Shown here: positions 1 to 5,885 of the stretch, one piece after another
Numbering within the stretch: position 1 is the stretch's first letter
How the letters are laid out: each line of letters opens with the position of its first letter
DNA from: STD2-77 sp964503935
Lineage (GTDB): Bacteria > Patescibacteriota > Minisyncoccia > JAHIHE01 > JAGLIN01
Direction: 5' to 3'
NCBI GenBank assembly: GCA_964503935.1
Contig: CAZDCJ010000017.1
Location: forward strand, 1-20,000
Length of the DNA stretch: 20,000 bases
Notes under the pieces: generated by a model
What the model was told of the DNA's origin: nothing
Database searches by the model: none
The model's input: the letters and a program-made list of their open reading frames with translations, nothing else
Translations under genes and position numbers: made by a program

Positions 1-1044
1 GGCAAGGGCACGCGGTTGTGGCCGGTCTCCCGCCTCGAAAAACCCAAGCAGTTCCAGGCGCTGGTGAGCGAGCGGACGATGCTCCAGGAAACGGTAGAGC
101 GTCTTTTGCCGCATTTTTCGATGGCTGAAATTTATGTCGCGACCAACAAGGCTTATGCCGAGGAGGTTGGGTGTGAACTTCCCGGTCTTGTGGCGGGTCA
201 CGTAATCGCCGAACCGTCATTCCGGGAAAGGGCATCGGCGATCGCGCTTTCCTCCGCGCTTTTTCCCGAAGACAAGGACGATACTCTAGTCATAATGCCC
301 TCCGATCACCTTATCGGCGACAAGGAGGCTTTCTGGAAGGCGCTGGAAGAGGCCGAGGGATTTATCTCAGAGCACCCGGATGCTCTCCTTACTATCGGCA
401 TCGCGCCCACCGGTCCGGAAACCGGCTACGGTTACCTTTCCTACGGGAAAGATAAGCTGGGCGGCAGTAGATTCGGCATCTATAAAGCTGAGCGTTTCTT
501 CGAAAAACCGGACTCGGACAGCGTCCATAAGTATCTCGACAGCGGCTATCTCTGGAATTCGGGAATCTATCTCTGCCGTATCTCGGCCATCAAGGCGCGG
601 TTTGAGAAGTTCATTCCGGATACGTTTCAGCGTATGAAAAGGATCCGGAAAGCAGCCGGTACTCCCAAATTGGAGAAGGTGATCGCCAGGGAATACCCGC
701 TGATGGACATGGTTTCCTTCGAATACGGTATCATGGAGAACGACGAACAAGTCTTCGTCCTCCGTGCTGATTTCTCCTGGAGCGATGTCGGCAGCTGGTC
801 GGCGCTCCGGGATTCTCTTCTTTCTGGAAATGAAGGCGGGCTCATCAAGGGAGAACATCTGGATATCGGTTCTAAGGACATCATGGTCTATGGTTCCAAG
901 AAGCTGATCGCGACCGTGGGGCTGGAAGACATCATCATCGTGGATACCGATGATGCCATATTGGTCTGTAATAAGAAGAATGCCCAGTTGGTAAAAGACT
1001 TGGTGCGCAAGCTGGAACAGGAGAGGAAGATAAAATTACTATAA
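1..1044 (+). CDS. manC: Mannose-1-phosphate guanylyltransferase, 5'-truncated
   Basis: Probable GDP-mannose pyrophosphorylase (GTP + mannose-1-phosphate to GDP-mannose + PPi), a cytoplasmic step in making activated mannose for surface glycans. The frame is open from base 1 and reads GKGTRLWPVSR, the nucleotide-binding loop of sugar-phosphate nucleotidyltransferases, so only a few N-terminal residues (start plus the first Gly of the loop) lie outside the window; the in-frame TTG at 16 falls inside the loop and is not the start. Further family motifs are FFEKPDSD, YLWNSGIYLC and FSWSDVGSWSAL. The 347 visible residues are a catalytic domain without the C-terminal cupin of the next gene. The downstream paralogue begins 18 bases after the TAA, so the two are probably co-transcribed. 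Other sugar-1-phosphates cannot be excluded, but EKPD, WNSG and WSDVGSW together fit ManC. Confidence 0.9.
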   Translation, partial: GKGTRLWPVSRLEKPKQFQALVSERTMLQETVERLLPHFSMAEIYVATNKAYAEEVGCELPGLVAGHVIAEPSFRERASAIALSSALFPEDKDDTLVIMPSDHLIGDKEAFWKALEEAEGFISEHPDALLTIGIAPTGPETGYGYLSYGKDKLGGSRFGIYKAERFFEKPDSDSVHKYLDSGYLWNSGIYLCRISAIKARFEKFIPDTFQRMKRIRKAAGTPKLEKVIAREYPLMDMVSFEYGIMENDEQVFVLRADFSWSDVGSWSALRDSLLSGNEGGLIKGEHLDIGSKDIMVYGSKKLIATVGLEDIIIVDTDDAILVCNKKNAQLVKDLVRKLEQERKIKLL

Positions 1045-1062
1045 TTCGCTTAAAACTACGCT

Positions 1063-2609
1063 ATGATCGCAGTCATCCTTTGCGGCGGGTCCGGAAACCG
1101 GCTCTGGCCGCTCTCGCGCAAGAATTTTCCCAAGCAATTTCTTAAGCTCTATTCCGACCAATCGCTCTTGCAGGAGACATTCCTCCGCATACGGAAGATC
1201 ATCCCGGCAGACGATATCTATCTGGTGACCAATCCGGATAATTATTTCAATGTATTCAATCAGATCCGGGAGATCTGTCCTTTCATCAGCGAGAGGCAGA
1301 TCATCGTCGAACCGGTTTCGCTCAATACGGCGCCGGCAATCCTTCTGGCGGTGAAATATCTCGCTGAAAAGATCAAGGCGGACGAGAAAGCGCCGCTTAT
1401 CTTTCTTCCGGCTGATCATCACATCGGCGAGGAGGATAAATTTGCCCGAATCGCAAAGGCGGCTATGGAAAATGTCGGCGATAATATCGGCACTCTCGGG
1501 ATTACGCCTACCGGGCCGGAGACGGGATTCGGCTATATCGAGAAAGGGGGATCAGAAGGGGCTTATAGCCGCGCCGTTTCTTTCAAGGAAAAACCGGACC
1601 GTAGGACTGCGGAAAGCTATCTTGCCTCGGGCCGGTACGCCTGGAATAGCGGCATGTACATCATGAACAGCGCCACTTTCAAAGGAGAGATCGGCAGGTA
1701 TGCGCCTCATCTTGCCGCGCATTTTGAGAAGAGCTACGAGGATTTCCTGGACAGTTTCGGGGAACTTCCTACCGAGTCTATCGACACGGCGATCTCGGAA
1801 AAGTCGGACAAAGTCATCGTCTTCGAAGATGATTTCGGCTGGAGCGATATCGGGTCTTTCGATGTGCTCGCCCGGATCGCCCAGGAAAACGATCTTGTGG
1901 ACAAGCGGCATATCTTCATCGATTCGGAGAATGTCTATGCGCATTCCGAATCAGGCCGGACCATCGCGACTCTGGGAATCGAGGATATCAATATCATCGA
2001 GAGCAACGATGTAGTCTTCGTGCAGAAGAAAGGGAGGAGCGAGGACGTGAAGAAGGTCGTGGCTTATCTCAAAGATAACGAGCGCAAGGAAATCGAGCAC
2101 AATATCATCGTCTACCGCCCTTGGGGAAAATACGAGGTGCTGATTGACAATGCTTCCAATCATAAGGTGAAGAAGATCACAGTCTTTCCGGGAGCGTCTC
2201 TCAGTCTCCAATCGCACGAAAACCGTAGCGAGCATTGGATAGTGGTGAAGGGGACGGCTGAGGCCGTCAACGGAGAAAAGTCGCTGACACTCCGCGAGAA
2301 TGAGAGTACATATGTCCCGGCTGGGGCCCGGCACCGGCTGGCCAATTCGGGCAAGGAAGATCTGGAAATCATCGAGGTGCAGACCGGGGAATATCTGGGC
2401 GAGGACGATATCANNNNNNNNNNNNNNNNNNNNNNNNNNNNNNNNNNNNNNNNNNNNNNNNNNNNNNNNNNNNNNNNNNNNNNNNNNNNNNNNNNNNNNN
2501 NNNNNNNNNNNNNGATCTGGAAATCATCGAGGTGCAGACCGGGGAATATCTGGGCGAGGACGATATCATCCGCTATGAGGATGATTACGGCCGCATACCT
2601 AAGAACTGA
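1063..2609 (+). CDS. manC: Bifunctional mannose-1-phosphate guanylyltransferase / mannose-6-phosphate isomerase (type II), split by an assembly gap
   Basis: ManC with two domains. Residues 1-340 are the nucleotidyltransferase (GGSGNRLWPLSR at 8-19, PKQF at 23-26, FKEKPDRR, YAWNSGMYIM, FGWSDIGSF). From about residue 347 comes the cupin of type II phosphomannose isomerases (YRPWGKYEVL, SLQSHENRSEHWIVVKGTA, YVPAGARHRLAN, EIIEVQTGEYLGEDDI). It could convert fructose-6-phosphate to mannose-6-phosphate and make GDP-mannose. The sequence is interrupted by 100 Ns (2414-2513), and the 55 bases before the gap (2359-2413) are repeated exactly after it (2514-2568). Merging them gives an intact 463-residue protein ending IIRYEDDYGRIPKN with TGA at 2607-2609, a normal ManC length. 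Reading through the Ns adds 155 bases and shifts the frame to a false stop at 2670. There is no SD before the ATG. A UUCG-loop terminator follows. Confidence 0.93.
2359..2568. other. Scaffold gap (100 N) flanked by an identical 55-base overlap
   Basis: 2359-2413 and 2514-2568 are identical and are separated by exactly 100 Ns. The true genome most likely has one copy and no gap. An overlap of this size suits two de Bruijn contigs joined by a scaffolder that did not merge their shared end. Confidence 0.95.
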
Positions 2610-2640
2610 GGGGCAGACAAGGCGCGTTGATATTTTTGCG

Positions 2641-2675
2641 GGAGCGGGTCTTCGGACCCGGTCCTTTTAGTTTTA
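2641..2675 (+). terminator. Intrinsic terminator of the manC pair
   Basis: GGAgCGGGTC-TTCG-GACCCGgTCC forms a long stem with one mismatch and a UUCG tetraloop (2641-2664), followed by TTTTAGTTTTATT. It lies 31 bases after the manC stop. Confidence 0.85.
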
Positions 2676-2680
2676 TTAAA

Positions 2681-2716
2681 CACACCCTGCCCCGCGGGCA
2701 CCCCTCTCAAGAGGGG
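2681..2716. repeat. GC-rich intergenic hairpin repeat
   Basis: A CCGCGGG palindrome is followed by CCCCTCT-CA-AGAGGGG (2701-2716), a perfect 7-bp stem. This resembles short hairpin repeats scattered between genes in many bacteria. No T-run follows on the + strand, so it is not an obvious terminator. Confidence 0.45.
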
Positions 2717-2746
2717 AAAGAAATTTATGAGGAATGTTCGTTGTCT

Positions 2747-2774
2747 GTCATCCCCGCGAAGGCGGGGATCCGGG
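2747..2774. repeat. GTCATCCCCGC hairpin repeat
   Basis: ATCCCCGC-GAAG-GCGGGGAT (2750-2769) is a perfect 8-bp stem preceded by GTC. It matches a widespread short intergenic repeat type and begins with the same GTCAT as the longer elements in this window. Confidence 0.55.
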
Positions 2775-2836
2775 ATCATGCGGGAATTACTTTTTCAGAT
2801 ATCAGAACCTTATTATTTTCCGGAAACTGCCCCTTT

Positions 2837-2966
2837 GTCATTCTGTAAGGATCCCTTGAACGGTATGCGATATTTGATTAACTATCCTGCGGCTTATAGA
2901 GGGACAAGGAGTATCACCGGATATCACCATTCGGGTGACCTGCGGCCTCGCCTTGCTCGGAATGAC
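2837..2966. repeat. GTCAT...ATGAC-bounded repeat element, copy 1 (130 bp)
   Basis: It begins GTCATTCTGTAAGGATCC and ends GCTCGGAATGAC, so the outer ends are inverted (GTCATTC / GAATGAC). It has no coding potential. Together with the two hairpin repeats before it, it fills most of the 2610-3022 spacer; I see no gene there. The same end design recurs at 8306, 15299, 15522 and 17886. Confidence 0.6.
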
Positions 2967-3022
2967 AAAATCTGCGATTTTGATACGAAAACCAGCAATT
3001 CCGGGGTCCTAGCTCGGCACCG

Positions 3023-3051
3023 TTGACACCTCTTTTGCCCGGGTGTATGAT
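3023..3051 (+). promoter_or_regulatory. Strong sigma70-type promoter
   Basis: TTGACA (3023-3028), a 17-base spacer and TATGAT (3046-3051). It points at a 30-codon ORF with its own SD, then a terminator, then the gene at 3266. Confidence 0.75.
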
Positions 3052-3082
3052 GAGAAATAAGGAATAACACATAAGGATACAT

Positions 3083-3175
3083 ATGGTAAAGATGAGATGG
3101 GAAAAGATGTTTTTCGCCCCGAAGGCACGCACCAAGACATTTTTTCTTTTTTCACTTTTACCTTTCAAGAAATAA
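3083..3175 (+). CDS. Possible 30-residue cationic small protein or leader peptide
   Basis: The ATG at 3083 has AAGG six bases upstream and lies about 25 bases after the expected transcription start of the 3023-3051 promoter. The product begins MVKMRWEKMFF and ends FSLLPFKK. It has nine Lys/Arg and six Phe against one acidic residue, so it is strongly basic and somewhat hydrophobic. Its TAA lies inside the first arm of the following terminator. It could be a small membrane-active peptide, a leader peptide that senses translation, or a chance ORF within a small RNA. I recognise no family. Confidence 0.35.
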   Translation: MVKMRWEKMFFAPKARTKTFFLFSLLPFKK

Positions 3176-3197
3176 CCTCTCCGGAGGTTATTTTTTT
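3171..3197 (+). terminator. Intrinsic terminator between the 30-codon ORF and the gene at 3266
   Basis: AATAACCTC-TCCG-GAGGTTATT is a perfect 9-bp stem (3171-3192) followed by TTTTT. It ends the short transcript started at 3023-3051 about 70 bases before the next start codon, so it may act as an attenuator. Confidence 0.88.
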
Positions 3198-3265
3198 GAG
3201 TGAAAAAACGGAAATCATTTTTCCGAATGATAAAGGTCCACAAACAAAAATAGGAGGAATAAGGA

Positions 3266-3586
3266 ATGGAGAAGGAAGATTATTACGGAAAGTCCAGGAA
3301 GGAAACTACCGAGATAGTGACCCAGGCCGTGGTGGAGGCAAGATCGCTTGGGCTCGTCCTTGTCGAGTCGATGTTGGAGATGTCGCTTTCCGGATGCGGG
3401 GTCGGAGGAATTGAATGGAGGAGATGGGAAAAGAAGATGAAAAATCCGCACTTTCCCTTCGGATCGGCTATCCAAAGTCTCGAGAAATCCGTCCAGCTAA
3501 TGCGACCAGCAAACAAAAAAGATACCGCTCCCCTCGTAGCAGCGGCATCCGTGAACCATGTATCAGAAGCTCTCAGGGTTGCTTGA
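3266..3586 (+). CDS. Small hypothetical protein (106 aa)
   Basis: I do not recognise this family. The start is well supported: AGGAGG (3252-3257) sits eight bases before the ATG. The protein has a charged N-terminus (MEKEDYYGKSRKETTE), a helix-prone segment (IVTQAVVEARSLGLVLVESMLEMSLSG in part), a Trp/Lys-rich turn (IEWRRWEKKMKNPHF) and a second helical segment (SAIQSLEKSVQLM). No signal peptide or membrane span is visible. The only Cys is in the SGCGVGG stretch. The gene follows the promoter/30-codon ORF/terminator unit at 3023-3197, so its expression may depend on readthrough. Its TGA at 3584-3586 directly abuts the stop of convergent trpS and lies inside a terminator hairpin. Confidence 0.7.
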   Translation: MEKEDYYGKSRKETTEIVTQAVVEARSLGLVLVESMLEMSLSGCGVGGIEWRRWEKKMKNPHFPFGSAIQSLEKSVQLMRPANKKDTAPLVAAASVNHVSEALRVA

Positions 3587-3608
3587 TCAAAGCAGCCCGG
3601 TTTTTTTT
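3576..3608 (+). terminator. Terminator spanning the abutting stop codons of two convergent genes
   Basis: GGGTTGCTT (3576-3584) pairs with AAGCAGCCC (3589-3597, one G-T wobble) across a short GATC loop, followed by GG and TTTTTTTT (3601-3608). The loop region TGATCA contains both stop codons: TGA for the + gene and TCA, the complement of the trpS TGA. The T-run serves the + strand. Confidence 0.8.
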
Positions 3609-4561
3609 CGCACGATTTGCATGGTCTCTTCCGCGACCGCGCCGGCTTTTTCCGCGCCGCGGCGAAGGATATCATTTACCTGTTCGAGATCTTTCTCCAG
3701 CTCCGCGCGCCTTTCCCGGAAGGGGCGGAAATACTCCGCGATGTCTTCGGCGAGCGCTTTCTTGAGATCGGAGAAACGAATATTCTTCTCCCGGAACTGC
3801 GGGGCGAATTCTTCCTGACGCGCCGCACTGCCGAATTCTTTGAGAAGGGTGGCATAGAAGTCGTACACGTCCTTGTCGTAAGCGCTGGATGAGACCGCTT
3901 TCTTGATCTTGTTCTCGATCACCTCCGGCGCGTCGTTGATAGCGATATAGGATTTGGGTCCGTGTGATTTGCTCATCTTTTTCGTGGGGTCTTGGAGGCT
4001 CATGATCTTGGGGGTCGCAGTCACTAACTCTTTCGGCTCCTCGAAAGTGTCGCCGAAGCGCTTGTTGAAGAAGCGTGCGACTTTGCGGGTGAGTTCGACG
4101 TGCTGGAACTGGTCTTGCCCGACCGGGATGACATTGCCGCGGTTGATAAGGATGTCTGCTGCCATCAGCACCGGATAGTCAAGGAGGCCGGCGTTAATAT
4201 TCTCGGTATGCTTCTGCGACTTGTCTTTGAATTGGGTCATGCGTTCCAGCTCCGCCAACGGAGTGACAGTATTGAAGATCCAGGCAAGCTCGGTGCAGGC
4301 CGGAACTTGTGACTGGACATAAATCGTGGACCTTTCCGGATCGATGCCGGCGGCGAGATAGTCGAGCGCAAGGTCGAAAGTCTGCCGGGACTTCTCCTTC
4401 GGGTCGTAGTCGATGGTCATGGAATGGAGGTCGGCGATGAAAAAGGTGCACCGATAGCCCTCTTCCTGGAGCTTCACGAAATTCCTGAGCGCTCCCAAAT
4501 AATTGCCGATATGGAGTTCGCCCGACGGCTGGATGCCGCTTACGATGATATTTTCTTTCAT
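3587..4561 (-). CDS. trpS: Tryptophanyl-tRNA synthetase
   Basis: Class I aminoacyl-tRNA synthetase that charges tRNA-Trp with tryptophan using ATP. The N-terminus MKENIIVSGIQPSGELHIGN carries the TrpRS start and the HIGH-type motif (HIGN). Other conserved parts are FFIADLHSMT, the tryptophan-site region with PVLMAADILINRGNVIPVGQDQ, HVELTR, and the KMSKS loop (KKMSKSHG). From the ATG at 4561 it is 324 aa, normal for bacteria. An in-frame ATG at 4609 would add 16 residues rich in Ser and Thr, and neither start has a clear SD; I chose 4561 because family members begin directly before the SGIQPSG motif. A repeat element (4651-4735) and a candidate promoter (4847-4874) lie upstream. Confidence 0.97.
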   Translation of the reverse strand: MKENIIVSGIQPSGELHIGNYLGALRNFVKLQEEGYRCTFFIADLHSMTIDYDPKEKSRQTFDLALDYLAAGIDPERSTIYVQSQVPACTELAWIFNTVTPLAELERMTQFKDKSQKHTENINAGLLDYPVLMAADILINRGNVIPVGQDQFQHVELTRKVARFFNKRFGDTFEEPKELVTATPKIMSLQDPTKKMSKSHGPKSYIAINDAPEVIENKIKKAVSSSAYDKDVYDFYATLLKEFGSAARQEEFAPQFREKNIRFSDLKKALAEDIAEYFRPFRERRAELEKDLEQVNDILRRGAEKAGAVAEETMQIVRKKTGLL

Positions 4562-4650
4562 TGTAGTGGATGTCTTAGTTGATATTTTGGATAGGACTGT
4601 CTCTGCCATTTTGCCTGTTTCTTATTTGCGATAAAAACAGATTAATTCAT

Positions 4651-4735
4651 GGAGTAGCAGGTTTTAACCTGCGCTGTTGTCCCAAGCCGTTAAATCCAGA
4701 TGCGGAAATGCGCGCGGACTAAAGTCCGCTACTCC
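4651..4735. repeat. REPIN-like element, copy 1 (85 bp, GTAG hairpins)
   Basis: Two inverted ends, GGAGTAG...CTACTCC, each carry a 16-base hairpin: left GCAGGTT-TT-AACCTGC, right GCGGACT-AA-AGTCCGC. The GTAG tetranucleotide directly before the hairpin is the hallmark of REP sequences mobilised by RAYT (TnpA-REP) transposases. Two related copies are at 17344 and 19761. The 4562-4905 spacer otherwise holds a hairpin repeat and a candidate promoter. Confidence 0.8.
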
Positions 4736-4764
4736 AGAATGCCTTTATTCCCCCCTTACCTTGG

Positions 4765-4785
4765 CCCTCTCCCGATGGGAGAGGG
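4765..4785. repeat. CCCTCTCCC hairpin repeat
   Basis: CCCTCTCCC-GAT-GGGAGAGGG is a perfect 9-bp stem. It matches a very common short intergenic repeat of bacteria. A run of six As follows on the + strand, so on the - strand a T-run precedes the hairpin rather than following it; it is unlikely to terminate trpS-directed transcription. Confidence 0.6.
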
Positions 4786-4846
4786 AAAAAAGGCATATGG
4801 ATACATCAGGGTCGTATGGCAGTCATGTCTCATTCTCTTGTCATTA

Positions 4847-4874
4847 ATTATAAGATATATGGGAAATTAAGCAA
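4847..4874 (-). promoter_or_regulatory. Candidate promoter toward trpS
   Basis: On the - strand: TTGCTT (4869-4874), a 16-base spacer and a consensus TATAAT (4847-4852). It would make a leader of nearly 300 nt containing the hairpin repeat and the REPIN-like element before trpS. Confidence 0.4.
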
Positions 4875-4881
4875 TTTGGGG

Positions 4882-4922
4882 TAAAAAAGGTTAATGGCAT
4901 TTTATTCATTGCCTGCCATTAA
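4882..4922 (-). terminator. Terminator of the 108-aa zinc-ribbon gene
   Basis: On the - strand TTAATGGCA (4922-4914) pairs with TGCCATTAA (4899-4891), followed by CC and TTTTTT. The first arm overlaps the last codons of the gene. Confidence 0.75.
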
Positions 4923-5232
4923 CTTGTATTTTGGCATAGTCAATCGGGCTTCTTTCCCGGTATATCGTATCAAACATTCCAGAAAAGAATGATAGCGGTG
5001 TTTTTTCGGGACGAAGGATCATGCATGTTACGCTGAGGTCTTCACCGCATCCCCATCCTCCGTTTTGTTTTTTCGCAAGGATCGTTTTTAGCCAGCGCCC
5101 GCATGGACAACTTACGAAACGTCTAGGTACTTCAAGATGTTTTCCGCATTTCGGGCATTTGAACGTTTCTGCATTATCCGGTATCAATACTCGCATTTCG
5201 CCTTCCATCAAAGTGTTCTTTTGTTCGCACAT
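4906..5232 (-). CDS. Small zinc-ribbon protein (108 aa), function unknown
   Basis: No family is recognised by name. Near the N-terminus are two knuckles, CPKCG at residues 26-30 and CPCG at 42-45, a plausible zinc-binding ribbon; Cys62 (GWGCGED) and Cys70 are further candidates. The C-terminal half (LRPEKTPLSFFSGMFDTIYRE) has no clear motif. No membrane segment is visible. The ATG at 5232 is chosen because AGGAG lies nine bases upstream; internal ATGs at residues 9 and 13 lack this. A terminator overlaps the 3' end and a hairpin-containing leader (5233-5350) precedes the gene, so it is probably its own unit. It is the last of three tiny CxxC proteins on this strand. Confidence 0.7.
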   Translation of the reverse strand: MCEQKNTLMEGEMRVLIPDNAETFKCPKCGKHLEVPRRFVSCPCGRWLKTILAKKQNGGWGCGEDLSVTCMILRPEKTPLSFFSGMFDTIYRERSPIDYAKIQVNGRQ

Positions 5233-5350
5233 TTATATTTTCTCCTATATCTTCTCTGGACTACCCGTTTTTGTTTCTGTTAAAATGACAACTCTTTCCG
5301 GCTGTCATGGTTTTCTTGAAATGAATTTTAAGAAAAGGCAAAACAGCCTG
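5233..5350 (-). promoter_or_regulatory. Leader with hairpin upstream of the 108-aa gene, related to the leader at 5626-5745
   Basis: On the - strand ATGACA pairs with TGTCAT across a GCCGGAAAGAGT loop (about 5285-5308), followed by TTTTAAC, a weak terminator shape. The block TGTTTTGCCTTTTCTTA...CATGACAGCC resembles GTTTTGTCGTTTTCTTA...CATGACAGCC in the leader of the 59-aa gene. The rest of 5233-5445 shows no convincing gene. Confidence 0.4.
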
Positions 5351-5445
5351 AAATGGTTTTCAGTCCCGGCGCCAAGCGCGGCGTATGCTGTCTCGCGCTT
5401 TTTCTTCTCTTTCCATATCTTTCTGATTAGTTGATTTTTTATCGG

Positions 5446-5625
5446 TCAGAATTTGTTCCCCAACAGAGAAAGGATCGTTTCCTTTCCGCAGAGCGTACAG
5501 GTGATTTTTCCTGTGCTCGTCGGTTCGCCCAGCTCCCCGTGGCATTTGCCACAGAAGTTCCAATAGGCTACCGTAGTTCCCATTGATAAACGGAATATCC
5601 TGACGTCCATCTTTTGTTTTCTCAT
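5446..5625 (-). CDS. Very small zinc-ribbon protein (59 aa), function unknown
   Basis: Short reading frame from ATG at 5625 to TGA at 5446-5448. The product begins MRKQKMDVRIFRLSMGTTVA and contains two CxxC pairs, CGKC at 25-28 and CTLC at 43-46, the latter followed by GKE. Fourteen residues lie between the pairs, a classical zinc-ribbon layout. AAGGAG lies 12 bases upstream, somewhat far. A longer open frame over the same DNA (5360-5749) runs through a terminator hairpin and has no such motif, so I prefer this one. It follows a promoter (5816-5843) and terminator (5658-5682), an attenuation-like order. Zinc ribbons this small often bind nucleic acid or protein, but no function can be assigned. 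Confidence 0.6.
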   Translation of the reverse strand: MRKQKMDVRIFRLSMGTTVAYWNFCGKCHGELGEPTSTGKITCTLCGKETILSLLGNKF

Positions 5626-5843
5626 ATCCGACCTGTGCTCCTTTTTGTTCTTGCATAATAAAAATACAGCCCCTTCGGGCTGTCATGCATTCTCTCAAGA
5701 AAGAAACTTCTATAAGAAAACGACAAAACGGCCCGACGAGGTCTGCCACTTCCAGAAATACTTCTTCATTGAGCTGTTTTGCGTATTCATAAATGTAAAT
5801 AAAAAACCTTCTTCAATTATATACCGCGCAGGGGATTAGTCAA
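5626..5843 (-). promoter_or_regulatory. Promoter and terminator-containing leader of the 59-aa zinc-ribbon gene
   Basis: On the - strand: TTGACT (5843-5838), a 16-base spacer and TATAAT (5821-5816) form a near-consensus promoter. About 130 bases downstream is the intrinsic terminator at 5682-5658, then the 59-aa gene. Between them is a 26-codon ORF (5790-5710) beginning MNTQNSSMKKYFWKWQ. An overlapping frame in another phase, without ATG/GTG/TTG near its 5' end, reads EYAKQLNEEVFLEVADLV and also looks protein-like. The transcript may be a small RNA, a leader-peptide attenuator or a tiny gene. Confidence 0.5.
5658..5682 (-). terminator. Intrinsic terminator in the leader of the 59-aa gene
   Basis: CAGCCC-GAAG-GGGCTG on the - strand is a perfect 6-bp stem, followed by TATTTTTATT. 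It lies 33 bases upstream of the start codon of the 59-aa gene. Confidence 0.7.
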
Positions 5844-5872
5844 GGAAAAATAAAAATCGAGCCGAAGCTTGT
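5844..5872 (-). terminator. Weak terminator after the 61-aa gene
   Basis: On the - strand AGC-TTCG-GCT, a short stem with a UUCG tetraloop, is followed by CGATTTTTATTTTT. The next promoter (-35 at 5843-5838) begins just past the T-rich run. Confidence 0.45.
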
Positions 5873-5885
5873 TTTAAGGAGAGGG

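Noticed and set aside
2300..2670. Extension of manC through the Ns to a stop at 2670, and a second + frame across the gap
   Set aside because: Both depend on the false gap and the duplicated 55 bases; collapsing them gives a stop at 2609.
2627..3026. Two overlapping + ORFs of 73 and 99 codons in the spacer after manC
   Set aside because: They are made of terminator and repeat DNA (the manC terminator, the GTCATCCCCGC hairpin and the 2837-2966 element).
5360..5749. 129-codon - strand ORF starting with GTG
   Set aside because: It passes through an intrinsic terminator hairpin and overlaps the 59-aa frame, which has two CxxC pairs. Only its upstream part looks protein-like, and that is noted with the leader.
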